From: Hibiscus mutabilis
Lineage: Eukaryota; Streptophyta; Magnoliopsida; Malvales; Malvaceae
Direction of reading: 5' to 3'
DNA: 64,000 nucleotides
Assembly: GCA_019671005.1 (NCBI GenBank)
Contig: CM033732.1
Location: 47,605,392-47,669,391 of the forward strand
Below, in pieces: positions 1 through 11,745 of the stretch (the first letter of the stretch is position 1; every line of letters begins with the position of its first letter). The translations under genes and the position numbers were made by a program. Below the pieces are notes generated by a model. It worked only from the letters and a program-made list of their open reading frames with translations. It had not been told where the DNA came from and ran no database searches.

Positions 1-1127
1 GCGTTAACTTTAAAAAAGAAAATTATATGAATTATTGAGTTGAAACTTGGATTCGTCCATGAGTGTTTGTATTGTTATTATTGTGGCATATGATCCAACG
101 AGGCAAAGACATAATGGTGAAAACGAAGGCAAAATAGCAAACAAAGCAATTTGGCGCCGAAATTTTTGAAAAATGGTTGGTATATGTTATACATTGTTTG
201 GTAGGGTTCTACCCCACCACAATTCACCACAAATGTCAAATATGGTACTACTATTGCCTAGGTACCTTCCAAGAAACATCTAAAATATTCTCAATTCACC
301 TAAATTTAATCGAAGGATAAAGAGTTTGATGTCTTTCAAACAGGTCTCGAGTAAGGCGAAATTGAAAATCTATATTAGGGGCTCATAATTGAATTTTATT
401 TTATTTTTGTATAACCATCTGTCCCCAACTAATTGGTTAATTAATTGGGATAAGATACTGCAAAGTTTTATTATGTGAGCGACCCTCCCAACTTAATTTG
501 TTCCATTCAAAACGTCAAAATTCAAACTTCTAAACTTGCTTAAGGGATCTAATGTCTCACTTCACTAGATCAACTAATTGTTGGTACTAAATTTTAAATT
601 TTTGAGGAGCAAAGTATAATTTTATCATTGTATTCGTTTATAATTTCAGAAAACTCGAAAGGACTAAAGGAAAAAAATTCTATTCATGGGCGAAATAGAG
701 GACATGACTATTCTTTATCCCTCGACATCATCATGTTTCGAGTTCGAATCTGATGAATAAAAAAAATATGAAAGAGCTTTGTAGAAGTACAAAACACAAA
801 TAATGTATATGTGAGAATAAATACAAATATACAATAACTAAAATCAAAATACATGGAGTAAACCAGACTAAAAACAAGTGTAAGTTGAAGCATTGTTAAT
901 GTAAGAAGCTAAGTGTATATTAGATCAATGCATTATTTAAAACTATCATGCTAAGATCAATATGAAGATTAATTACATAGGTAAAAAAAATATAGAGTTG
1001 ATTCATTACAACTTACAAGGAGCTCCATTATCAAGAACAAACCTCAATTTCCACGTCGTGTTTCCATTTCACACATATATATATATATATATACACACTA
1101 ATTTTTATGGACTTTAGTATTTATTGA
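1..1127. other. AT-rich intergenic DNA, no gene seen
   Basis: No reading frame with recognisable protein similarity appears on either strand. A B-box-like GAGTTCGAATC near 738-748 hints at a tRNA-derived SINE scrap, and a short (TA)n tract lies at about 1074-1092. Confidence 0.5.
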
Positions 1128-1292
1128 CAGGGATGGACACAAGATTTTATGTTAGGGGAGAACTTATAAAATTTTAGAGGCGAAAATAGATTTTCAATAG
1201 AAAATACATAAAAAATTTCTTATACAAATTTAAAATTTTCAAGGGGCGAGCGCCCCTCCCCCCCCCCCGCCACCCTTTTCGGTCCATCCCTG
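1128..1292. mobile_element. Short hAT-like MITE
   Basis: The 165-bp segment begins CAGGGATGGAC and ends GTCCATCCCTG, perfect 11-bp terminal inverted repeats of hAT style. The 8-bp flanks are TTTATTGA (left, 1120-1127) and GTTATTGA (right, 1293-1300), matching at 7 of 8 positions as expected of an aged hAT target duplication. It has no coding capacity and includes a C-tract near 1255-1269. Confidence 0.75.
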
Positions 1293-2184
1293 GTTATTGA
1301 TTAACTAATCTAGATTAAATACTTTAGAAGTTCATTATGGGACGACCCATCTAACTCAGATTACTCCATTTACAAGATCAAAACTCAAATATCTTATCTT
1401 TACTTAGAAAAACCTAACACTTCATAATGTTAGACCAACTAGGAATAGAATTTTATTTTAAATAATCTTTTAACATACTAAAAGTTATCAAATTGTCCAT
1501 TAGCAATTGTTTTCATATAAAAAATACCACTATGGATAATAATTTAATTAATATCAACAGGTAATTTTAGACAGTATTCACCAATCATATATATTTAAGT
1601 ATAATACAAAAGAGAACGCATACTAAAATCCAAATTTAAATGTATTTAATGTCTAAAAGTTTTCTTTTGACAAAACCTAATTTTAATTTTAATCCTAATC
1701 CTACCTATAGGGGAGGAGAAAAAAAGGGGTGCTCTGGTAGGATTAGAATCCATAACTTAAGAGAAATGAGAGAATAAAAATGAGCAGCTTGGCCAACCGG
1801 CCAAATCTATAAATTCATAAAAGTTATATATAAATCAACCAAACTAAATCCATAAATTCATATTTGTTTATTAGGAAACATTAACTACACGACATTACAA
1901 GGTTGGTTGAGCATTCACATCATCAAATTAAAGTTTCAAAATCCCATATCTTAGGGTTTATGTTTCCCATCAAATAATTCATCATGATGACACGTGTATG
2001 GTTTCGATCCACCCATTTTATAAGAACGATCAAACTGTTCTAAGCATAATTACAATTTCAATTACAATCAAATTCAAATGATTATTTTTTTTTAGAATTT
2101 ATTATTACAATGCACGAATAGACTAATAGTTATAATATAGTCGAACCAAGACATAAATATATTTGTATGTTATATATATCAAAT
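1293..2184. other. Intergenic DNA, nothing recognised
   Basis: AT-rich sequence without a supported gene or a clear repeat boundary. Confidence 0.5.
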
Positions 2185-2581
2185 TTAGACATAATGTCAA
2201 AAAATGCGTCTAACGTTTAATTGGATAGTTATTTTGGTCTTTATTTTTTTTGAAACACTTAAAATCTTAGCGTTTTATTTTAGATTAAAATGACCAATCG
2301 TAGATGGAAACTATTAGTCAACTAAAGATAAATAACTTGACAAAATGATACGCCAATAGAAAAATAATTTTATAGGACACTGCTATGTCAATGTGCACTG
2401 TCATGCATGTTTTCCACGCCATTTAAAGCCATTTACAGTTAGTTAATGAAATATTTTAACAACGAATAGGTCATTTTGAACTAAAACGGATTGTTGAGGG
2501 TTAAAGTGTTTCAAAAAAAGAATATAAACCAAAGTGATTATTCAATTAAACAGTAAGGACATTTTTGACATTATGTCTTAA
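2185..2581. mobile_element. Fold-back MITE, ~395 bp, long terminal inverted repeats
   Basis: The first ~115 bases (2185-2300) are the imperfect reverse complement of the last ~115 (2465-2581); the outer ends read AGACATAATGTC and GACATTATGTCT. The centre is unrelated and non-coding. No convincing target duplication is visible. Confidence 0.7.
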
Positions 2582-3253
2582 CTTTAAAGGGAATGACCCT
2601 AAGATATAGATATAAAGAGATTGAACTTAAAAAATTCAAGCTCTCTTCGATTTACTACTAAGCCAAGGCTTCAACATTCAACAATGATGCAAAGTGTTAA
2701 AAGGTCAAAGTTTGGGACAAAAGAATTTCCTATATATTTCTCATTTTCATCCAAGTCAACTTTTTTGGGGTACTTTTCCAAAGCTTTTGTAGAGACATTA
2801 TTGGGCTGGAATGACCTCTGGAGATGGGGAATGTGGGATGGGGTGACCTTCACTAGGGTAGTTAACCCTGGTCCATGCACCCATAAAGACCATATACTGA
2901 TATACATAGTTATGTCACGTGAGAGTTCAGACACACCACCTTCCCTTAAGAAAACTATTACAAACATATATTGACTAAAATAATAAAAAAATAAATTCGT
3001 TATTTAATTTTTTTGAATATTTGTAGTGTAGGCTCGTGATAATATATATTATTTGAGATCTATTAATTGGCCTAGTAATTAAGGATGTTCATATTGTTCT
3101 ATCATGTATGTGTTCGAATCATGACATAGAAATATAATATATCTCTATTTAATCAAAAAATATATATTTATTTTAACAAATAGACATGTCCTGTAAAAAA
3201 ATTGTTCGAATTCAAATATTCTAAAAAGAAAAATATTTTATTCTTTAGGAGTA
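2582..3253. other. Intergenic; only spurious short frames
   Basis: Two overlapping open frames of about 100 codons on opposite strands (2621-2974) show no known domain and no biased composition. I do not regard them as genes. Confidence 0.5.
3067..3125 (+). repeat. tRNA-like SINE head (A and B box)
   Basis: TTGGCCTAGTAATTAAGG resembles a Pol III A box, and TGTGTTCGAATC about 40 bases downstream resembles a B box. The intervening sequence does not fold as a tRNA by eye, so this is more likely a SINE remnant than a tRNA gene. Confidence 0.35.
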
Positions 3254-4245
3254 GTTGTAACATGGGTTTTACCCTCTACGAAAAAATAGGAATTAAAAAA
3301 ATTGTATTTCTTTACGACATCAAAAGAGACGTCACTCGGAGATCGGGATGACGCTCCTAGCAGAATACCGTAAGAATTAAAAATAGGAAAATGGTGGGAA
3401 ATATGAAAAAAAAGATGAAGTCGCCACCGGCCACTTTGGTACGCCGGACACCATAAAAAGGTAACCATAGATTCAAAATTTTGGGTTCGAGAGTCGGTTA
3501 TGCGTGGGGAAGGATTAGCACCCCCATAATGCCCAAAATTGGTACCGCGTTGATTGAGTGTTGTCATTGCAAGAAAACAAATTTTCAATTTTTAATTTAA
3601 ATTATGATATAAATACATACTATATGAGATTCGGGGGAATACGACCCTTATACCATACGGGGGTAAAAACCTCATGAAATATAAGGACTAATATTCCAGG
3701 AGCACATTACAACACTACGGAGGTGAAGACCCCACGAAACAAAGTAATCTCTCCCACTTAAGGGTTGAGGAGCCCAGGTAGAAAGCTCATGCATGAATGT
3801 CGAGAGATTAAAAATCAAATCAAATCAAAATTTTAAATTTCTTGCAAGACAACACAAAATCAACATTGGCCTGACTCTCTAAAAAATTTCCCCAGTGGAG
3901 TCGCCATCTGTCGTAACAGGGGTTTTACCCTCTCTTTACGAAAAATAAGAATTAAAAAAATGGTATTTCTTTACGACATCAAAAGAGACGTCACCCGGAG
4001 ACCGGAATGACGCTCCTAGCAGAATACCGTAAGAACTAAAAATAGGAAAATAGTGGGAAATAAAAAAAAAGGATGGAGTAGCCACCGCCACTATAAAAAG
4101 GTAACCAGAGATTCAAAATTTTGGGTTCGGGAGTCGGTTACACGTGGGGAATGATTAGCATCCCCGCAACGCCCAAAATTGGTACCGCGTTGATTGAGTG
4201 TTGTCATTGCAAGAAAATAAAAATTCAATTTTTTATTTAAATTTT
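3254..4245. repeat. Direct repeat of ~340 bp, LTR-retroelement relic
   Basis: Segment 3254-3605 recurs as 3909-4245 with about 90 percent identity by eye. Shared blocks include GACGCTCCTAGCAGAATACC, a GTCGCCACC block, GGGTTCG...GAGTCGGTTA and CCCAAAATTGGTACCGCGTT. Two copies 655 bp apart with no coding sequence suggest LTR fragments of a degraded or non-autonomous element. The linker ends in a GGAGTCGCCATC motif; its reverse complement reappears, with one change, inside the NLR pseudogene near 24168. Confidence 0.55.
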
Positions 4246-4775
4246 AATCCCAAACAAAAGAAAAAAAGAACGGTCTAAGGAAAACATTTCCTTATTTACG
4301 AAACCGAGAAAGATGACACCTGAATGAGTTAGAACGTCACTTCCTAGCCGGTATCCGAAATAAAGTGGAAAATATTCCCTTAAATGAACCGAGAGTTTAA
4401 AAATATCTAAAATAAAATAAATATAATAAAATTTAGTGAACATATATTATATAGTAAAAAATAATAAAGAAAAATAATAATGTGCATATGTTTCATAATA
4501 TACTAAAAATAAAATAACATACGTATTATAATGAATATACTATTACGTTATATGTTAATAAAAAAATTATAAGGATCCTAATAAACATGTTAATATATAT
4601 ATATATCACAAAATATAAATAATAATAATAATAAACTATACAAATATACTATACATATAATATATGAAACCATATGATATAAATATGTATACTACTAAAA
4701 TTATAATAATAATAATATACATATATATTATATATTTACATACTATATATAAATACATATATATATGTATGCATC

Positions 4776-4815
<40 letters not shown>

Positions 4816-5700
4816 AATAAATAAAAGGAAACAGTGACCAAATTATAAAATAAATAAAGTTCAAAACTGAAAAAAGGGACGAAACTGAAAATAATGAAAA
4901 GGGGAAGGCTTACGGAGCGAATTAGGATGGGGTAGAGGGACTGGTCGCGTGATTTGACCATTGAAAAACCGAATTAATTAAATCGGGGATAAAATTGCAA
5001 AATAATTAAAAGTGACGGGGACCTATCGTACAATTAACCCATGAGGCAGATAATTTTTAAAAAGGGAAATAGGAAGGAGGGATTAAGTATGTAAATAAAC
5101 CCTTTTTTACCCTGAATATATAAGATGGAAATGAAACAAAAAATCATTCGTTGGGAGGGCAGACCACCGCGCCGCCGTCGCCGGTGTCCGGAATGCGAAA
5201 AGTCGCAACCTTTCTTATTATTCTCGACTTCCTGGTCTTGAATTTGAAGCCGATTTTTTACAAAAATATTTCGATGTGCGTAGATCTAACGAAAACAAAG
5301 GTATGAATTTTTTTTACCTTTTTATTTTTGGTTCAATTTCTTCTCTTATTTTTTTCTTTTGTGTATTCAAATATTTTTTGAATCGAAACAACCCTTTTTT
5401 ATTATTTCATTCGATCTCAAGATTTCCCCTTTTTTTTTATTTGATAGCCCTTTTTTCTATTTTATTCGAACCGACCAATCCTCGTTATCAGTTACATGGG
5501 TGAGGTTTTTATAACCCGTTTTCTTACATATTTTTAAATCTAAAAAACTTCCGTGCAACTTGTCTGAAATTTCAGATCTGATTTTAGATCTTAATAATCT
5601 CGCTTTTTGTTGCTTTTCTGACAGGGAGGCGGTGGCGATGACAGAGTGTGCAGTGGCAAGTGGCCGTTGGTGGCGCGCGGCGGTCACGCGCGAGGATAAA
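4246..5700. other. AT-rich and microsatellite DNA plus probable LTR relic
   Basis: Segment 4250-4400 continues the LTR-like relic. 4440-4830 is very AT-rich. 4980-5700 contains a GC-rich block (5150-5200) after a TATA-like TATATAAGA, resembling the promoter and leader of an LTR, but I cannot place boundaries. No protein-coding gene is supported. Confidence 0.4.
4775..4826. repeat. (TAA)n then (TAAA)n microsatellite
   Basis: About ten ATA/TAA units followed by four or five AAAT/TAAA units. Confidence 0.9.
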
Positions 5701-7104
5701 TGGTTAGTATAGTAGTGTTGGGGTTTTGGGAGATATCTGGGGTGTCATATTGTTCTGTACGTATTGGCTAGGTGATGTTAGTACTAAATCTGGTGGTGTT
5801 TTTGTTTTGGTTGTGTGTTGTACCTTATTTGTGTGTATTACTTTTTTATATTTAAATATAAGAAGGTTTATAATGGTATAATTTAATTTTCTTTAATTAT
5901 TAATAAAATCTTATTTGCTGGAGAAAAATAATATTTTATTACAGATAACATGTTAATTAAATTTAAAGTAAAATCTGATTACAAAACGCAGAAATGATGT
6001 TCTTTCTCAAATTCACCCAAAAATTCTTGCGATCAAACTTCATGCCAAAATCATTGTGTCGACTCCTGCATGCCTGCTTTTAGCACGTGCAACATCAACA
6101 ACACAGACAATATTCCAATATTTTTTTTAGAAAATAAATAAATAAATCATAACTTGTACTAATTATAATGATTAATTTATTTTGGTACTGTTATAATATT
6201 TTTACTCAATTGGGTAATATTTAATTTAATTATTAACTCAGTTTGAATAATTTAAAAATATTTTTAATAAATAAGTAAATATCGTAACAATATTTTATTT
6301 GTTAATTTTAAGTTTTAATATAATACTAGATTTTGTCATACAACATTGTGAGTGAATGAAACTATTTTATATAAAATAATTATATATATATTTTGAAATT
6401 ATTTAACTTATAATTATGAATGAAGTGGTAAAATTTTGTTCATGGATTTATCATTCTCGTGTTCAATCCTCAAGTAGTGGTCTTAGCTGTTTTATTTCAA
6501 GATTATACTGAACGTTTAAGTATGTTCGATTTCATGTTCTCTTGTATGTAAGAGTGTTCAATTATCATGTACAAAGATGGTTCCCGGACTAAGCTCAATT
6601 GATTATTAGTGATTAGTTAACTTAAAACAATTCACATGTCACAAATTAATTCGACATTAACTCGGCCAATACATTTATAAATAACCTAAATAAAAATTAA
6701 AAAGTATATAATTATATTTTTTACACTATTTAAATTAAAATCAAAGAAAAAACTTGAAACTTTTGAGTAAATTAAAATTGCATATTTATTTATAAAAATC
6801 TAATCAACAATATAATAAATTATAAAATTCATAACCTCACATCAATGTGAATTAGTCCTTATGCATATGTATCTTTGGTATCTAGAAATAAGCAAAAGTG
6901 TTGGAAGTCCATTTCTGAATGTCAGGTTGTGGATTCACAGAATAATTAAAGACTTTGATTAGCTGACTAAATTACTTAGGATTTAATTAAGGATTAATTA
7001 ATCCCTGGATGCTTTTGCTGTAGGAAAGTTAACAGAGGATTAATACATTAATTGTTTTATTTTGTTTTGAAATTTTAAGAACCGAAAGTATTATTATCTC
7101 TTTT
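5701..7104. other. Intergenic DNA, no gene seen
   Basis: AT-rich; no frame with recognisable protein similarity. A possible SINE scrap lies at 6422-6475. Confidence 0.5.
6422..6475 (+). repeat. Possible SINE scrap (B-box-like)
   Basis: GAAGTGGTAAAAT followed by CGTGTTCAATCC mimics the spacing and sequence of tRNA-derived A and B boxes; degenerate. Confidence 0.25.
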
Positions 7105-8657
7105 TATAATAAAATCTTAAAAAAATATTTTATATGTATATTTTTTAATTCCAAAAACAATTAAACTTTTATTTCTATAATAATTCCTACATTCACTTTA
7201 ATTTAAGAGTAAAGCTCACAAATGGTCACTAAATTTTGATCAATTATTCAATTTGGTAATCAAACTTTCAATTGCTTCAATGTTACCATTAACCTTTTAA
7301 TTTTGTTTAAATTTGGCCACTGACCCGTTAACAACTGTTAGAAGGGTGATGTGGCTATTAAAATATTTTGTATAATAACACATTTAGTCCTCCACGTTTA
7401 CACATTCAAACAATTTAGTCCTAATTCGAAAGAAATAATAAATTTAACCCTAATAATTTTAATTTGACCCTATTTTTAATTAGAGATAATTTAATATTTT
7501 ATTTTGACCCCTCAATTATAACTAATGTTATCTTGTCCCTCCCAATCCCAACTATACCCCATCTAATTTAGGATTGAAGCAGAGGATTAGATACTAAAAT
7601 TAAACATCAAAATGCATAATAAACTCACCATGCCATTTCCCCCTACAACTTCTTCAACGCTATGACTAAAACTAAAAGTGTAAGAACTCAGCTCTATTTT
7701 TTTTTAAGAGTAGACAGAGGCGGTGAGGGTTGGGGTGAGAGTGAATACTTAAAGAGGAGGTTGAGGAAAATTCTAACAAATAATCGTTAATGTTGCTTTT
7801 GTTTGAAACCAAATTATTTTTTTTCTAAATTTGTATATTAAATATCAAAGAAGAAAGGCTTAAATACACAAATGAACCTTGTATTTATTACTTCAATACA
7901 ATTTGATACATGAACTTTTTTTCTCTTAAATTGGTTTTTGTACTTTCTTCCAGTAAAAAATAAAAAAATGTATATAAATTCACATTATATTCAAAATTTA
8001 TTTAAAGTTATATATGTTAATTTTTTTTATAAAAGTATCTAATCTTTTTTATATTTTGAAATTTGTAATTTATTTTTTATAAAAGTATCTAATCTTTTTT
8101 ATATTTACACATTTTTTTACACATGTGTAAGATTTGAACCACTCCAGCTTTGAAACATTACAAATTAATTTTAAAGGATGGATTGGGTATGGTTGGGACT
8201 TGGGAGAGACAAGATAACATTAGTTATAATTAAGGGATCAAAATAAAATATTAAATTGTCTCTAACTAAAAACAGGGTCAAATTGAAATAATGAGGGTTA
8301 AATTTATTATTTCTTTTGAATTATGACTAAATTATTTGAATGTGTAAACGTGGAGGGCTAAATATGTTATTATACAAAATATTTTAACAGCCACATCACT
8401 CTTTTAACTGTTGTTAACGGGTCAATGGCCAAATTGAAACACAACTAAAAGTTTAATGATAACATTTAAGCAATTGAAAGTTTGGTTACCAAATTGAATA
8501 ATTGATCAAAGTCTAGTGACCATTTGCGAACTTTACCCATAAATTAAAGTGAATGTAGGAATTATTATAGTAATAAAAGTTTAATTATTTTTTGAATTAA
8601 AAATAAAAGAAAATCTAAAAAAGTAATATAAAAACTATTTTTAAGATTTTATTCTAA
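7105..8657. mobile_element. Large fold-back element with ~460-480 bp inverted arms
   Basis: Left arm (about 7105-7562) is the imperfect reverse complement of the right arm (about 8177-8657). Clear matching blocks are ATAATAAAATCTT/AAGATTTTATTCT at the rim, the CATTCACTTTAAT block, the CCACGTTTACACATTCAAA block and the CTATACCCCATCTAA block at the inner edge. The ~610-bp centre is non-coding and contains a short tandem duplication at about 8029-8106. Size and arm length fit a non-autonomous fold-back or Mutator-like element. No target duplication is obvious. Confidence 0.75.
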
Positions 8658-9873
8658 AATTGGATATAACACGTTCGGTCCCTAAGTTTTCAAAACTAAT
8701 TAAAACAGTTTTGTGGTACATATGAATAATGATATTTTGCGATACATGGCATTTACTATAGAATTATCCGAAATTCGATTATATTTAGAGTTAGGTTAAG
8801 TTGGATCAGATCTTTAAACATGAGGGAAAACTCTTCCAACATACTTTTTTTCATTCACTAAATTCAAACTTCAAACTTTATTTGAGAGATATCAAACTTC
8901 TTATTTTAGTTATTTAGCTTTAACTTTTTGGAAATTTGATGTGTGTGTATATATATTGTATTCCTTTCATATATATATCCTAACCACTGAACCTAAAGGG
9001 GTAGAAAAATGGAATATGCTAGTTACATTTAACCTAGTTGACTTTGTATACATCTATCTAACCTGAACAGGTAGGAAATGTATATAATTTAAATAAATAA
9101 TAGCGTTTAAAATAAGTCGCAATTGGAAGTTTGATTACTAAATTGAATAATTGATCAAAGTTTAGTGATCATTTGTGAATTTTACCCTTAAGTTTTTGAG
9201 TAAAGTTATTCGCTACACATGTCATATAATTTAGATTATACGATTCTTTTTGTTTTATTGAGATAAAGATTTAGTTTAGGGTTTGAAAGTTTAACTTGCG
9301 GGTTTAAATTTTAAATAAATTTAAATTTTTTAAGAGTAATTATGTAAACTTGTGAAATTTTTTAAAACATGTGTATCAAAAGAATATATATTTTTTCAAG
9401 TATGTGAGATTAAAACACGTTGGTAATGAAACCAAGGTTTTGTTTTTGGTTGTGGTGGGAAACTAAGGTTTCGGCCAAACCAAGGTTTTGCAAAAGTTAG
9501 AAAAACCAGCTTTTGACAAACCGAGGTTTGAGAAGCTAGTTTGGGGGGCAAACTAAAGTTTTGACACTCAAAAGTTGAGTGTTTTTTGTTGCTTTTAGAA
9601 TTTTTTGGGTAAAAAAATTAGTTTGAGAAGCCAACACAACCAAAAACAAGCCCTAAGTACCTAATAGTGAGATATTTATTACTTGTTTTGATTAAAAAAA
9701 ACAATTTTGTGAACCCAACTAGTGGTTCTAGTGAAAAAAATATGATGTCCTTCTTAGGATACTCGAGTTTGAACAACTTTGTCTGTAAGGCGTGTGTGTT
9801 AGCAAAAGATTAAAATATGAACAAATACTACTTTATAATCACCTTATGATTATTAAAAAAATGATAATTATTT
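8658..9873. other. Intergenic DNA with a third partial copy of the fold-back arm
   Basis: Bases 9116-9190 closely match the right-arm tip of the 7105-8657 element (the AAATTGAATAATTGATCAAAG block). The rest shows no gene. Confidence 0.55.
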
Positions 9874-10244
9874 AATACACTGGCGGTGAAAATTAAAAAT
9901 TTTCACAAGTGCCTTAGTTTAGGGTTTAGGGACTCGATTTAGGGTGTAGAGTTTAGGGGTTTATGTTTAGTAGTTTAGAATTTAATGATTGTGTATATAA
10001 TTTAGGGTTTTGGGTTATAATTTAGGGTTTATAGGTTAAAACCTAAATCCTCAACATATTACCCTAAAACCTAAACCTTAACCTCTAAACCCTAAATCTA
10101 ACCATAAACCCCTAAATTCTAATCATTACACCTAAATTCTAAACCCCAACACCTAAACCCTTAAACCTTACACCCTGAATTGAGTATCTAAACCCTAAAA
10201 CTAACGTGCTGGTGAAAATTTTCAGTTTCCACCGCTAGTGTATT
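9874..10244. mobile_element. MITE rich in telomere-like TTTAGGG motifs
   Basis: Termini AATACACTGGCGGTGAAAATT and its near reverse complement (CCACCGCTAGTGTATT) bound a ~370-bp palindromic element. Its left half is full of TTTAGGG-like words and its right half of CCCTAAA-like words. The flanks (TAA, TTG) hint at a 3-bp target site of PIF/Harbinger type, but this is weak. Confidence 0.65.
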
Positions 10245-11745
10245 GGATATAAATCCTTAAAAAAATACTAACTCTGTTGATGTGAATTACAACGGAACAA
10301 AATGACTTTAATAAGATACAAGTTTGAGGTTTTATGATAATAACAGTAAATTGCAAATGTTCAGATGTTCTGGGCCTGCGATCAGTGGTTGAAAAGAACA
10401 AATAATAACATATTGGACCACAAAATAATTTTGTTGGTCCAATTCCTTGTCCGAGCCCACAGTTCAATTAGTTTGTATATGTTCTATTTAACAAGTTATT
10501 TGATATATAGTTTTGGTTTTCATGTTCAATTTGATAGTTTTTTGTGCAATTATATATTTAATTGTCTTCAAAGATTGATTTATATATTAGAATCTAAAAT
10601 TAGATATATAGTTGGTCAAATTAAAAAAATGGTATTATTATAGGTAAAGAATGAATGTAATTGAGCAATGAATACAGATAGGATGTATTGTTCTGTATCA
10701 TATCTGTATTCGTTGCTCAATTTTAATTACATTCATTCTTTACCTATTATACTCTAATAGGTATAACTAGAACATCAAAACCAAATAGGTGATATATTAA
10801 TCTTAATAATAATATGGGCCACATAAATCGATATAAACTATCTATTTATAAAATAAAATTTGAAATCACTAATCAAATTTGGTAAATATAGCCAACAACC
10901 AGCTGATTTACTAAAATGAACCGTTAAATTTTTTACGGTCAAGTGTTTGAATTTTGACGTTATGTATAGAATAAATTAAGTTGAGAAAATCGCACTTATA
11001 ATAGAACTGTATAATATCTTATCTGAATTAACCAGTCAATAAATTGAACATCAAAATTGACAAATGTATGTAGTATTTCTATGAGGGTAGTTATTTGATG
11101 CAGGCGTTACTGGAATTTTTTTTCCCACAATGAGCTTCTTAAGCTGCCACGTATCCCTTTTAGGGGCCCTAAACCCTAACCTTAAATTTTAAATCAACTT
11201 TAAACCATAAAATTTATTTTCAAACTTTAAAATCTAATCACAAATACTAAAACCTTAACTATAAACCTTAAACTCTAATCTCTAAAATCTGCATAGAATA
11301 TTTCACTTTCTACCCAACAAAACCTAAAAAAATACAATTTATCCTAATATTAAAAGCCTTAACCATTAAATTCTCTTTCTCCAATCCCAAAATAAAATTG
11401 TCATACTTTTGATTAATTTCCTCCTTTTATTAATCTCCTCCATTGAAACATCTCCTCTTTTTTTAGCATCAAAACGAAATAATTCCCCTATTTCTCCCGT
11501 TTTCCATCCACTTCTTCAAACGCAGCCTTTTTTTCTTTCAAAAAGATATCAATTTTCAATTCCACCACCACCATCCTTTCTGTTCCACACCATAAACATT
11601 TAATTTCAAAGTCTCATTTTTTTAAAAAAAATATATATTTTAAAAAACAATACTTTCTTCATACATTTTGTGTTCTTTACATATATATAAAAATAACATT
11701 ATTTTAATTCTTTTTTGTATATTTTACCTCTGATTTTGTTGTGCA
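10245..11745. other. Kinase upstream region with hairpin and CCCTAAA-rich tract
   Basis: No supported gene. Bases 11160-11300 are rich in CCCTAAA-like words. A TATA-like ATATATATAA lies at 11681-11690, 56 bases before the kinase start codon, and could be its core promoter, although that would leave a very short 5' UTR. Confidence 0.4.
10636..10751. repeat. Long hairpin (45/51-bp arms, 20-bp loop)
   Basis: Left arm 10636-10680 pairs with right arm 10701-10751 with very few mismatches and one 5-nt bulge; the loop is 10681-10700. It is probably a tiny MITE and would form a miRNA-precursor-like stem if transcribed. Confidence 0.8.

Noticed and set aside
2621..2974. Open frames of 117 (+) and 98 (-) codons on opposite strands
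   Set aside because: No domain, no coding bias, and mutually overlapping; likely chance.
4743..4961. Leu/Tyr-rich minus-strand frame of 72 codons
   Set aside because: It is the translation of the TAA/TAAA microsatellite.
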